Assembly (NCBI RefSeq): GCF_000293805.1
Contig: NZ_AMBZ01000001.1
Span: 331,001-395,000 of the forward strand
Direction of reading: 5' to 3'
Length of the DNA stretch: 64,000 bases
From: Paenibacillus alvei DSM 29
GTDB taxonomy: Bacteria; Bacillota; Bacilli; Paenibacillales; Paenibacillaceae
Position 1 is the first letter of the stretch; each line of letters opens with the position of its first letter. Below are positions 14,636 through 22,700 of this stretch, one piece after another. The translations under genes and the position numbers were made by a program. The notes beneath the pieces are model-generated. The model was not told the DNA's origin and did not search any database. It worked only from the letters and a program-made list of their open reading frames with translations.

Positions 14636-14658
14636 ATCTCACTCCCCGTTGTTATGAA

Positions 14659-15660
14659 TTATTTAGCATCTTTAAAAAACTGCTGATGTTCCTTCAATAA
14701 CTCCACGGTTAATGGCTGATCGAACTTCATCGGTTTCGCTGGCTTATTGACCGCGTCTGTGGATTCCCCTTTGTACAAGGCAACAGGATAGTTCGTAATC
14801 AAATCTTTTCTCGCATCCTTACTAATCGTCTCGGCCATTTTCATTGCAAGATCCGTCACTTCGTTGTTCTTATTGATTACTGCAATGGACTCTGTCAACG
14901 AATAATTCCCTTCGATAGGATCAATATAATCAATCGGAGCTCCTTTTTCGTGTGCACGCACCACCTGATGACGAAGTCCAAATCCAGCAGCTACTTCTCC
15001 CGCTTCCACTTTCTTAATCGGGCCTGAACCAGATTTTTCTATATGCTGGCCTGCATTGGCAATGAGATCATGGAGTACAATCTTCCCTTCCTCTGGTCCA
15101 TAAGCACTGATGATAGCCTGTATAAGCAGCCAAGCTGTAGAGGAATCGAATACATTTGGAATCGACACCAAATTCTTATATTCAGGCTTCGTCAAATCTT
15201 TGATCGATTGGGGAGCCTGCAGCCCTTTTTGCTTCAATACTTCTGTATTTACAAATATAGATCCTGTATTTGCTAAAATCGGCGTGTAGTAGGATGGATA
15301 CGAATCCATAGCTCCTGTTTCAAATGCTAAGTCTTTATACATCTTGTATTGGCTCTGTGAACTGTCTAGGAAATACGAGCTCATCGTCACAAGATCAGCC
15401 TCAATCTTATCCCCCTCAGCCATCAGCTTGCCGCCTAGTTCTGACGTCCCCATCGATTGGAGTTGATACTGCCCTTCATAGCCTGCGGCTTTCAGTGCAG
15501 CCTCCATTGCTGCTACTGCTTCTTCATCTGCGTTGGTGTTGATGATCACTTGCTTCGATTCCTTTGCACTGCCAGCACCACAGCCTGCCATTACCACCAC
15601 CATGCTTATTGCCAGTAATGATAAGAGAACCATCTTGAACCTTTTTGACATTCCAACCAT
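14659..15660 (-). CDS. 2-aminoethylphosphonate ABC transporter substrate-binding lipoprotein
   Basis: A 333-residue lipoprotein with a signal peptide ending in the lipobox MAGC near residue 26 and a type 1 periplasmic-binding fold resembling Fe(III)/spermidine/phosphonate binders (IEADLVTMSSYFLDSSQSQY, SIPNVFDSSTAWLLIQAI, EVAAGFGLRHQV). GAGGG is spaced seven bases before the first ATG, supporting that start. It is encoded between the permease gene and phnW, so the ligand is most likely 2-aminoethylphosphonate captured outside the membrane. Ligand assignment is from context. Confidence 0.88.
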   Translation of the reverse strand: MVGMSKRFKMVLLSLLAISMVVVMAGCGAGSAKESKQVIINTNADEEAVAAMEAALKAAGYEGQYQLQSMGTSELGGKLMAEGDKIEADLVTMSSYFLDSSQSQYKMYKDLAFETGAMDSYPSYYTPILANTGSIFVNTEVLKQKGLQAPQSIKDLTKPEYKNLVSIPNVFDSSTAWLLIQAIISAYGPEEGKIVLHDLIANAGQHIEKSGSGPIKKVEAGEVAAGFGLRHQVVRAHEKGAPIDYIDPIEGNYSLTESIAVINKNNEVTDLAMKMAETISKDARKDLITNYPVALYKGESTDAVNKPAKPMKFDQPLTVELLKEHQQFFKDAK

Positions 15661-15716
15661 CGTAATCCCTCGCTTTTACTATTATTTAGGCTATCATAGA
15701 TAAGCATTAAGCCTGT

Positions 15717-17348
15717 TTAACGATGAATCGAAAATTTCTTTTGCCCATAATCACATAGCAGTTTCACAATCAGATTGGTGAAGAAGATCAGCATCGACAA
15801 TACGAAAATTTCATTGAATTTGGCAAAATGCTGAAGCTCCTTGATTTTACTAGCAACGACAGCGGTTTGGGTGGATACGAGAAATATAATGCCGCTGATC
15901 GTAACCATCGCATTGAGAAAATAATAACCCAGCATCTCGATCACCGTCGCAGCCGAATTAGGCAAGACTACCCGATAGACCGTCTTGAACCAGCTATCTC
16001 CGAGCAGTTCTCCCGTCGTTTCCCAGGAAGGATTCATCTTGGAGAGCGAATTCTTCGCCATCAAATACGGTGTTGTAAAGAAATGCACGATATTACACAG
16101 CACGATGATCGTCACGGTCCCTTTCAAGCTGCTTCCATTAAACAAGAGCAAGTAAGAGATACCAAGAACCATGCCAGGTACCGTATTCGTGATCATGGAA
16201 GCCGTATCGGTGAGTGATCTTGCCCGTAATGAAGTCCGTACATTGAGAAGTGCAGCACAATAAGCAACCAATGTACCCAATACAGAAGTTAATACCGCAA
16301 TCCAGATCGAGTTCCGATATACCTTCGTTAAATCATTGGATTGAAGCACACTTAGGACATGTTTTGATGTAAAAGTAAGATCATAAGGATATCGGCTCAA
16401 CCACGGCGCGATAAACATGATGGCGAATATCGACAGCATCATAAAGACGATGACAGAAGACACGGTCACGAAGCTAATATCGCGCAGTCGATGTGTGGGC
16501 AGCTCGATTTCTCCAAGTTGATCATAGTGAAAGTTGAGCTTCTCTAAAGACTGCAGCAGCCATATTGCGAATATTGCTGGCACAAGCATGAGCACCGCGA
16601 TGACAGCCCCCTGATTCAGATCAGGAATGGAGCCCAGCATGACTTGATATAACTGGCTAGCCACCACCGAATAGGTTCCTCCCACCGACGCCGGTATCCC
16701 AAAGTCCGTAAAGCTTAGGATAAAGGAAAGCACAAATGCCCCACCCAATGCCCCTGCCAACGGCCGAACAATCGTATTCGCAAAGCTTCTTAACGGTCTG
16801 TCGCCCATCAGATGAGACACAATAATAAACTTTTTATCCATGTATTTAAATGCGTTATGAATCAATAAAAAGGCTGGCGGAAGTGTATAAATGACGTAAC
16901 CGATCAGCAATCCATTAAAGCCATAGATATCGAACAAATTTTGTCCTGCAAGCTTGGTCAGCAATCCCTGATTGCCAAGTGAATACATCATGGCAAATCC
17001 ATACGTAATTGTCGGAAGCAGCATGGGAAGAACGATTGTCGTCTTCAGCATGCCTTTGAAGGTCCGATGAGCACGTGTACAGTGAATCGTGTACGCCGGG
17101 ATGAATGCCAATATCGTTGTTAGGATTGCAGTCACCGTTGATATCTTTATACTGTTCAAGACAGCTATCATCATCTCATCATTCATCCAAATCGAGCTGT
17201 AATTGGCAAATGAAAAGCCTTGCTCTGTCTCGAAGGATCGAATCAATAGGACAAGCAGCGGCAAGAACAAAATAACGGCGAACAAAAAGAATATGGCGAT
17301 GAGTAGAATCCGCATTTCCGGCTTTACTTTATGCATATCGCTCACCAA
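15717..17348 (-). CDS. 2-aminoethylphosphonate ABC transporter permease, fused double domain
   Basis: A 543-residue integral membrane protein containing two consecutive BPD_transp_1 domains, each with about six helices and an EAA-type loop (for example SHLMGDRPLRSFANTIVRPL in the first half and TGELLGDSWFKTVYRVVLPN in the second). Fusion of both permease halves is usual for the PhnV-type 2-aminoethylphosphonate and iron(III)-type transporters. It overlaps the ATPase gene by 20 bp and is followed by the binding-protein gene after 56 bp. Confidence 0.9.
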   Translation of the reverse strand: MVSDMHKVKPEMRILLIAIFFLFAVILFLPLLVLLIRSFETEQGFSFANYSSIWMNDEMMIAVLNSIKISTVTAILTTILAFIPAYTIHCTRAHRTFKGMLKTTIVLPMLLPTITYGFAMMYSLGNQGLLTKLAGQNLFDIYGFNGLLIGYVIYTLPPAFLLIHNAFKYMDKKFIIVSHLMGDRPLRSFANTIVRPLAGALGGAFVLSFILSFTDFGIPASVGGTYSVVASQLYQVMLGSIPDLNQGAVIAVLMLVPAIFAIWLLQSLEKLNFHYDQLGEIELPTHRLRDISFVTVSSVIVFMMLSIFAIMFIAPWLSRYPYDLTFTSKHVLSVLQSNDLTKVYRNSIWIAVLTSVLGTLVAYCAALLNVRTSLRARSLTDTASMITNTVPGMVLGISYLLLFNGSSLKGTVTIIVLCNIVHFFTTPYLMAKNSLSKMNPSWETTGELLGDSWFKTVYRVVLPNSAATVIEMLGYYFLNAMVTISGIIFLVSTQTAVVASKIKELQHFAKFNEIFVLSMLIFFTNLIVKLLCDYGQKKFSIHR

Positions 17349-18081
17349 ACAGATTGAATATATTCTGCCGCTTAATCTGCAGCTGCTTGATAATAAACTG
17401 TTTTACAAACTCATTACTCGGCTGCCCAATAATCTCTCTCGGCGTACCATATTGCGAGATTGTGCCTTGATTGATAATCAAAATTTTATCGGAGAGGGTT
17501 AATGCTTCCTCAGGGTCATGGGTAACAATGATCGTCGTGAGCTTGAACTCCCTGGCAATCGATTGGATCCGTTGTTTGATCGATTCTTTAATGACTCCAT
17601 CCAACGCGCTGAGCGGTTCGTCTAGCAGCAGGATCTTCGGCTTCGTAACCAAAGTTCTAGCTAAAGCCACTCTCTGCTTCTGCCCGCCTGATAATTCACT
17701 GATTCGCTTGCTTAGATGCGGCTTCAGTTCCAAAAAATCAATATAGTCTTGAACCTCCCGCTCGCTCACGCTTCCTTTCTTATTGCGCAAGCCATAGATG
17801 ATATTCTCATAAGCATTCAGATTCGGAAATAACGCATAATCCTGAAATACGATATTAAAGCCACGCTTTTTCATGGATACATGTGTCATGTCCAAGCCGT
17901 TATACATAATGCTGCCATGATCCAGCTTCGTTAGGCCAAGAATAATATTAAGCAGTGTCGTTTTCCCGCTCCCGCTTGGGCCGAGAAGCGATACAATCTC
18001 GCCAGATCCTATCTCTAAGCTGATATCTTGGAGCACCATTTTGCCGTCAAATTGTTTGCTGATATGTTGCAGCTTAAGCAA
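17329..18081 (-). CDS. 2-aminoethylphosphonate ABC transporter ATPase
   Basis: About 250 residues with all nucleotide-binding motifs: Walker A GPSGSGKTT at about 35, Q-loop FQDYALFPN, signature LSGGQKQR, Walker B ILLLDEPLSALDG and H-loop VTHDPEEA. It belongs to the PotA/FbpC/PhnT class and energises the fused permease encoded next. The open frame begins at GTG 18090, but AAGGGAGG directly abuts that codon, so the TTG at 18081 (eight-base spacing) is the better start. It is the first gene of the phn operon, divergent from a DeoR-type regulator. Confidence 0.92.
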   Translation of the reverse strand: MLKLQHISKQFDGKMVLQDISLEIGSGEIVSLLGPSGSGKTTLLNIILGLTKLDHGSIMYNGLDMTHVSMKKRGFNIVFQDYALFPNLNAYENIIYGLRNKKGSVSEREVQDYIDFLELKPHLSKRISELSGGQKQRVALARTLVTKPKILLLDEPLSALDGVIKESIKQRIQSIAREFKLTTIIVTHDPEEALTLSDKILIINQGTISQYGTPREIIGQPSNEFVKQFIIKQLQIKRQNIFNLFGERYA

Positions 18082-18303
18082 TCGGCTCACCTCCCTTAGT
18101 CACACCCCCATTATATAAATCAATGATCAAAGCAAATGCAGTTTTATGTAAATGTTGCGTAAATGATGCATATATATTTCATATCTTTTGCATATATTGT
18201 GCGCCATGTTTAATGTTCAGTTAAATATATAGTCCATTTATTGAATGTGAACGGTGCAGTCGGTACACTGTAGGTACAATATCAATCGATAATAGGTGAA
18301 CTT
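18082..18303. promoter_or_regulatory. Divergent control region between phn operon and deoR-type gene
   Basis: On the plus strand TTGAAT (18241-18246) and TACACT (18264-18269) with 17 bp spacing form a promoter for the regulator. On the minus strand a TATAAT -10 lies at 18115-18110 with only a weak -35. Repeated TGCATATAT elements between about 18168 and 18200 are possible regulator sites. Confidence 0.55.
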
Positions 18304-19065
18304 ATGCTGCCACTTGAAAGACAACAAAGAATTATAGAATTGCTTGCCATCAAAAAGGTGCTTAAACTGCCAGAGCTGGCAGCCGAATTAGCGATCTCCG
18401 TGGATACACTGCGACGAGATCTGAATCTATTGACCAAGCAAGGGAAGATCGAAAAGATATATGGCGGTATTAAAATCGTGGAGTCGAAGTATGGAGAATC
18501 CTCCATGGATGAGCGGATGGTTAGCTTATTTGAGGCAAAAGAAAACATCGGTAAAATATGCAGCGAGATGATCGACGATGGGGATTGCATCTATATTGAC
18601 AGCGGCTCCACCACCTATCACATCGCCAAGTTTATTAAAGGCAAGCACAATCTCACGGTGGTCACCAACTCCATCCCCGTAATCAATGAACTCATGAATA
18701 CCGATGTTGAACTGATTATTATCGGAGGAAAAATCCGCAAAGAAGAACATTCCGTAGTCGCGTACGATTATATTTTTAATTTTCATGAATTAAATATTCG
18801 AAAAGCGTTTATCTGCTGCAGCGGCATTACGGTGGAACGAGGAATCTCGGATTACAATTTGGAGGAAGCGATTACACGCAAGAAGATGATCGAACTGTCC
18901 AAAGAAGTGTATATCGCGGCAGACAGCACCAAATTCGGGAAAGACGTTAAGATTGCCATTACACCACTAGATAACGTGAACGCCATTATTACCGATGCGA
19001 ATATCGATCCCCGTTACCCGCCGCAATTTAAGTCAATACGAACGGAACTAATCCTTGCAGATTAA
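18304..19065 (+). CDS. DeoR/GlpR-family transcriptional regulator
   Basis: A 253-residue repressor-type protein. The N-terminal winged helix-turn-helix is LERQQRIIELLAIKKVLKLP then ELAISVDTLRRDLNLLTKQG, the DeoR signature, and the C-terminal effector domain is the DeoRC sugar-phosphate-isomerase-like fold with IYIDSGSTTYHIAKF, VVTNSIPVINELM and the AADSTKFG motif. AGGTGA precedes the ATG. It is divergent from the 2-aminoethylphosphonate operon and is the obvious candidate to control it, probably responding to a phosphorylated or phosphonate intermediate. The effector is not known. Confidence 0.9.
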   Translation: MLPLERQQRIIELLAIKKVLKLPELAAELAISVDTLRRDLNLLTKQGKIEKIYGGIKIVESKYGESSMDERMVSLFEAKENIGKICSEMIDDGDCIYIDSGSTTYHIAKFIKGKHNLTVVTNSIPVINELMNTDVELIIIGGKIRKEEHSVVAYDYIFNFHELNIRKAFICCSGITVERGISDYNLEEAITRKKMIELSKEVYIAADSTKFGKDVKIAITPLDNVNAIITDANIDPRYPPQFKSIRTELILAD

Positions 19066-19185
19066 CAGGCTTGCGGACGGATAAAAACATACTACCCGTG
19101 CACTGAACTAACTGGCTTATTTACCATCAGGAGAAAGATGGGTCATGGAAACTGCATGCTTATGTCTTGAATCAGATAATCATGA

Positions 19186-19210
19186 AAAAGAGGGGTCATC
19201 GCCCCTCTTT
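19186..19210. terminator. Terminator after the deoR-type gene
   Basis: AAAGAGGGG pairs with CCCCTCTTT around a 6-nt loop, followed by a short T-rich stretch. Confidence 0.8.
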
Positions 19211-19235
19211 ACTATTTGTACCAATACATACTTGT

Positions 19236-19294
19236 TTAATTGTCCTTTCGCACCATCACTACCACCGACTCCACATGCGTCGTCTCGGGAACAT
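19236..19294 (-). repeat. rlmCD-tail attachment site, copy B
   Basis: On the minus strand, after MF and one missing base, this reads PETTHVESVVVMVRKDN and stop, clearly homologous to the RlmCD C-terminus (PQTTHVESVALLVRD). At DNA level 33 bp match the intact gene at 22720-22752 with two transitions and one deletion. This is the expected signature of an element that integrates at and replaces the 3' end of rlmCD. Confidence 0.72.
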
Positions 19295-19859
19295 GCTATT
19301 GGGGTAGAAGAAAAAACTTACGTGCCGATGGTTTCTAGTACAGTCGGCTTCTCCTTGTATAGTAATTCGGAGCAATTCAAAGAAAACGGAAGACTGAAAA
19401 AGTAGGAATTTATCTGTTTTTTTGTGATGTTCCACGGAAGAAAAATCACCGCTCAAGGCTTAATTTGCCCGAATACAGCGATCGAGGGGCTAAACTGTTT
19501 CACAAAATTCTAGGGTTTGGTGCATATGTCAAAGGGATCTAAATTTTTTCACTACCGGTATCCAGGATTATGAAAATAAGTCGAGTTTTAGCGATAAGCT
19601 AGTTAGTATTGCGGTGGGGTTAATAGCCTTACGCAGTGCGTGGAAAGCAGCGCGAAACAAGGAAAACCACCGGGATTAGGTTGGTCGCCTTGCAATCCGA
19701 TGGTTTTTCGATCATTTGATTAAAACGCCGTAGTCGCTTCACAGGCTTTTGTTAAGAGTCACGATGCTGGATACATCGTGCTTTTTTTATTTTACGCTTC
19801 TTAAAAAATCGTTGACGTGTACATGGTATGAGGATTTGCATTCTTTTCCTTACACATTA
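19295..19859. other. Gene-poor stretch with two terminator hairpins
   Basis: No intact gene. A plus-strand fragment near 19560-19665 (NKSSFSDKLVSIAVGLIALR) may be a gene remnant. AAAACCAC...GTGGTTTT-like pairing at 19660-19707 and CACGATG/CATCGTG followed by seven T at 19760-19788 are terminator-like. Confidence 0.45.
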
Positions 19860-20381
19860 TTAAATCTTACCTAAGGAATGTAGTACATTTAAATAATGCT
19901 CATAATAATCGTTACCTAAAGCACAATCCTCAGGGCGAATACCTTTAAGAATAATGAGTTCCCATAATATTTTTTCACATATACCCTGCATGGTAAACCC
20001 TGAAATAGTTTTTTGGTCGGCGCTCTCCAGTATGATATGAATCCGCTTTCCTTCTTTGATTTCTTTCCAAATTTCCTCTGATTTTGTACGAGATAATCCT
20101 TCCGGATGAACATAAGTAGAATTTACATGCGACATTTCTATGTGAATTTCTTTTTCATATTGAGTATATAGAGTGGATAAAAAATCGACATCGTTTATTA
20201 CAAAATATTTAACAATTTGATCAAAGTTAACACAATGGTCCTTCTTCAAGTCGTCAAAGAATGTTTTATCATCCATCTCAACTGCTTTATAATTCGTCAT
20301 CAATATTTCTTGAACTGCGGATATACTGTATGATGTTGGTAAATTAGACTCTTTAAATTTATGATCAAGTTCGTTTAGCAT
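19860..20381 (-). CDS. Probable immunity protein for the adjacent toxin
   Basis: A 173-residue acidic soluble protein without signal peptide or membrane segment, unrecognised by family. It follows the secreted toxin-like gene by 14 bp on the same strand, the usual toxin-then-immunity order of polymorphic toxin loci, and its acidic character fits an inhibitor that covers a basic toxin domain. Identifiable segments include KTFFDDLKKDHCVNFDQIVK and EIWKEIKEGKRIHIILESAD. Its end coincides with the AT-rich spacer toward attachment copy B. The immunity role is inferred from position only. Confidence 0.55.
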   Translation of the reverse strand: MLNELDHKFKESNLPTSYSISAVQEILMTNYKAVEMDDKTFFDDLKKDHCVNFDQIVKYFVINDVDFLSTLYTQYEKEIHIEMSHVNSTYVHPEGLSRTKSEEIWKEIKEGKRIHIILESADQKTISGFTMQGICEKILWELIILKGIRPEDCALGNDYYEHYLNVLHSLGKI

Positions 20382-20395
20382 ACAAGCTCCTTAAT

Positions 20396-21271
20396 TTAAA
20401 AGAATGAATGTCCACCTGTTCTATCATGCGTATGATAGTGTGCATAATAGAAGAATCCAGGAAGTTGGTCGCAAGTTAGCTCAGGACCTTTCGATTCTTT
20501 ACCTCCTCCAGCTGTTCGAGCAACTAAATCTGCATAAGCGGATGATTTAGACCACACATTCTGCTCGGCTTTAACAAGCATAGGATTTACCAATCTAAAT
20601 GCCGCTGCCTCCAAAGACATACCATCACCAACCCAAACTTTCCCCCCTATTATTTTTGCCATGAAATGATTAGCAGTTTTATCTTCTCGTAATTTGGATA
20701 AAACACCTGCTTCATTAAGAGCAACATAAGTTACTCCTGCAATCAACATTGCCGTTCCAGCAGCAAGCAATTGACCTAAAAGCCATTCGCCGATGATAAC
20801 ACCGATTGGAACAAACCACACCAAAGTAGGTACAAATTTATCCTGATTAATATCATATGTTTTATTTGTCTCTACATCAATAAATGTGGCATTAATTTCG
20901 CCGTCTTCTTTAATGTCATTAATAACAACGCTATAAGTTCTTCCTGTTTCATTCGTTAGTTCAGATTTTTCATTGGTCGTTAAAACGATTTTACCTGTTT
21001 TCTTATCAACTTTCATATTTCCAGTAACTTTTTCGTTTTCATTAAAATACGAGCTGTAAGAACTATTCACTGGTTCACGGAGACTAGTTTCAATTACCAG
21101 TTCCTGATCATTGTCTGAAATCACTTGATAATTCGAAGCGAAAGAATCTGTTTGATGGCTTTCTGCGTATACTTGGGGTTGGACTGAGAAACATAAAAAC
21201 ATAACTGTTGCAAGAATACTAGCTACTAAAGTTCTCATGATAGATTTCGAAATTCTCAAAAACGACACCAC
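20396..21271 (-). CDS. Secreted putative toxin, SAR2788-like
   Basis: About 290 residues with a signal peptide (LVASILATVMFLCFSVQPQV, likely cleavage after VYA), a beta-rich propeptide-like region of about 100 residues (NMKVDKKTGKIVLTTNEKSE), a membrane-like helix (LLGQLLAAGTAMLIAGVTYV) and a C-terminal domain ending YYAHYHTHDRTGGHSFF, with clustered histidines like a catalytic or metal-binding toxin tip. This layout resembles proteins annotated SAR2788 family putative toxin. The frame opens at GTG 21271, but AGGTGGTG favours the TTG at codon 5 (21259). It lies between attachment copies B and C with a probable immunity gene downstream. Confidence 0.65.
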   Translation of the reverse strand: MVSFLRISKSIMRTLVASILATVMFLCFSVQPQVYAESHQTDSFASNYQVISDNDQELVIETSLREPVNSSYSSYFNENEKVTGNMKVDKKTGKIVLTTNEKSELTNETGRTYSVVINDIKEDGEINATFIDVETNKTYDINQDKFVPTLVWFVPIGVIIGEWLLGQLLAAGTAMLIAGVTYVALNEAGVLSKLREDKTANHFMAKIIGGKVWVGDGMSLEAAAFRLVNPMLVKAEQNVWSKSSAYADLVARTAGGGKESKGPELTCDQLPGFFYYAHYHTHDRTGGHSFF

Positions 21272-22236
21272 CTATTTTCTGGGATTTTTGTTCAAATTTA
21301 ATATATCATGAATGTATATTCTTGGGAAGTTTTATTTTTTATGGTATTATAGGCGCTTTTTATTCTATCATTAAATATCTCCATGTATCTTATAAAGAGC
21401 GTAAAATATCTTGTGTAAATAGATATATAGCAAAAAGGAAGACCTTTTTTTCTAGATTGAGCTACCACACTACAATCCAAAGAGAAGAGATGTTAGACAT
21501 TTTATTGGTGAAAGTAAGAATGGGCAGAGACTTCAGAATACATCTGAGTTTCTATCCATTTCTTTGTTCATTTACAATTACATTGTGAAGTTGTAAAAGG
21601 TATTAGTTATTATTAGTGATTAAGCTATCGTTCTCCGTTAGTTTAATGACAAATATATGCTGGTTTTACCTCGTTTTAAAGCGAGATAGTTGCTGGCTGC
21701 GCTGTTCAGTTGGCTAGTGCAGGGTTGTCTGCTGATTCCGCTTCTTCGAAATAACTCCTGCCGGTTCGAGGGCCGAATGTATAAGTTCGTGTTTCTCTAT
21801 CCTGCTTGCGACATAAGCCCTATCCCATGAATCGTATCTAACTGCATAATTGATTGCCCATGTTCGAGATTGATACCTGTATACAACCGACATTGTTAGA
21901 ACGATACATCATAAGAAAGTCGATACTTCTTTTTAATTTCATAATAACCCCAATTATGTAAATGTGCCATATCTTCTTTAACGAATAATGGCATTAGCGC
22001 CAAATCGATATAATACCGGAACAAAGGCTGTTGATTGTCCTTTTTGCTGAAAGGCTTGATGGTTTCTTCGCGCGTGCCCACCTGAAGCCGCGAACATGTA
22101 TGCTGGCAGCATCATTGGAGATGCACGTTACGTTCTAATCTGAACAAGGGTGAATCTCCTGAGTGCCTCTTCGAGGAAGGGGTAGAGCCTGATGAAATGA
22201 TCCGGCCTATCCTCGAAAATTTGAGAGTTAAAACAG
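21272..22236. other. Unassigned region between toxin gene and integrase remnant
   Basis: No recognisable intact gene. Overlapping frames on both strands at 21298-21588 look like chance. A minus-strand frame at 21896-22081 (61 codons, LALMPLFVKEDMAHLHNWGY) and its continuation in other frames to about 21800 could be a decayed gene of unknown family. Confidence 0.4.
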
Positions 22237-22566
22237 ACCCGCAATGGGCAGCCTTTTCACCACGAACGACCTTACCTTTGGTTTAGACAGTTCATTAAAA
22301 AATGGGTTTAGATATATCCGGTTTCATGACTTAAGGCATACATCTGCTACAATTCTGATTAACCAGGGAGTGCACGCCAAAATTATCTCGGAGTGGAGCG
22401 TCTTGGTCATGGCTGCATTACAACAACAATGAATCTCTATGGACACGCTCTCCGATCTGCCGATAAAGCATTTACGGATAAATTTCTGTATTTGAGTCGT
22501 TGTTTACATCTAATTCAGTACAAGAACATTAAAGAAGACGCCTGGGATTTTCCTAGCGTCTTCTGA
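22237..22566 (+). pseudogene. Tyrosine recombinase/integrase remnant C
   Basis: The plus strand encodes the C-terminal catalytic part of a phage-type integrase: FRYIRFHDLRHTSATILINQ, then GVHAKIISE, and after a frameshift RLGHGCITTTMNLYGHALRS and ADKAFTDKFLYLSR. The HxxR box, the LGH box and the nucleophile Tyr in NLYGH are visible. The N-terminal half is missing. It ends in a terminator stem (AGAAGACGCC/GGCGTCTTCT) 160 bp from the rlmCD 3' end, the place expected for the integrase of an element inserted there. Confidence 0.78.
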
Positions 22567-22700
22567 TTACTTGGGCTAAACCCCGATCAATTTTTGCATC
22601 AAATTTACATCAATTAGGGTCTTCGATTTCTCTATTACTGATATTTAATTACTGTTTCACGTCAAGAAATCAAATAAACATAAGGGATTCACTGCGCTGT

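Noticed and set aside
21298..21588. Two overlapping short frames on opposite strands
   Set aside because: No RBS, no domain and unfavourable composition; treated as chance in AT-rich DNA.
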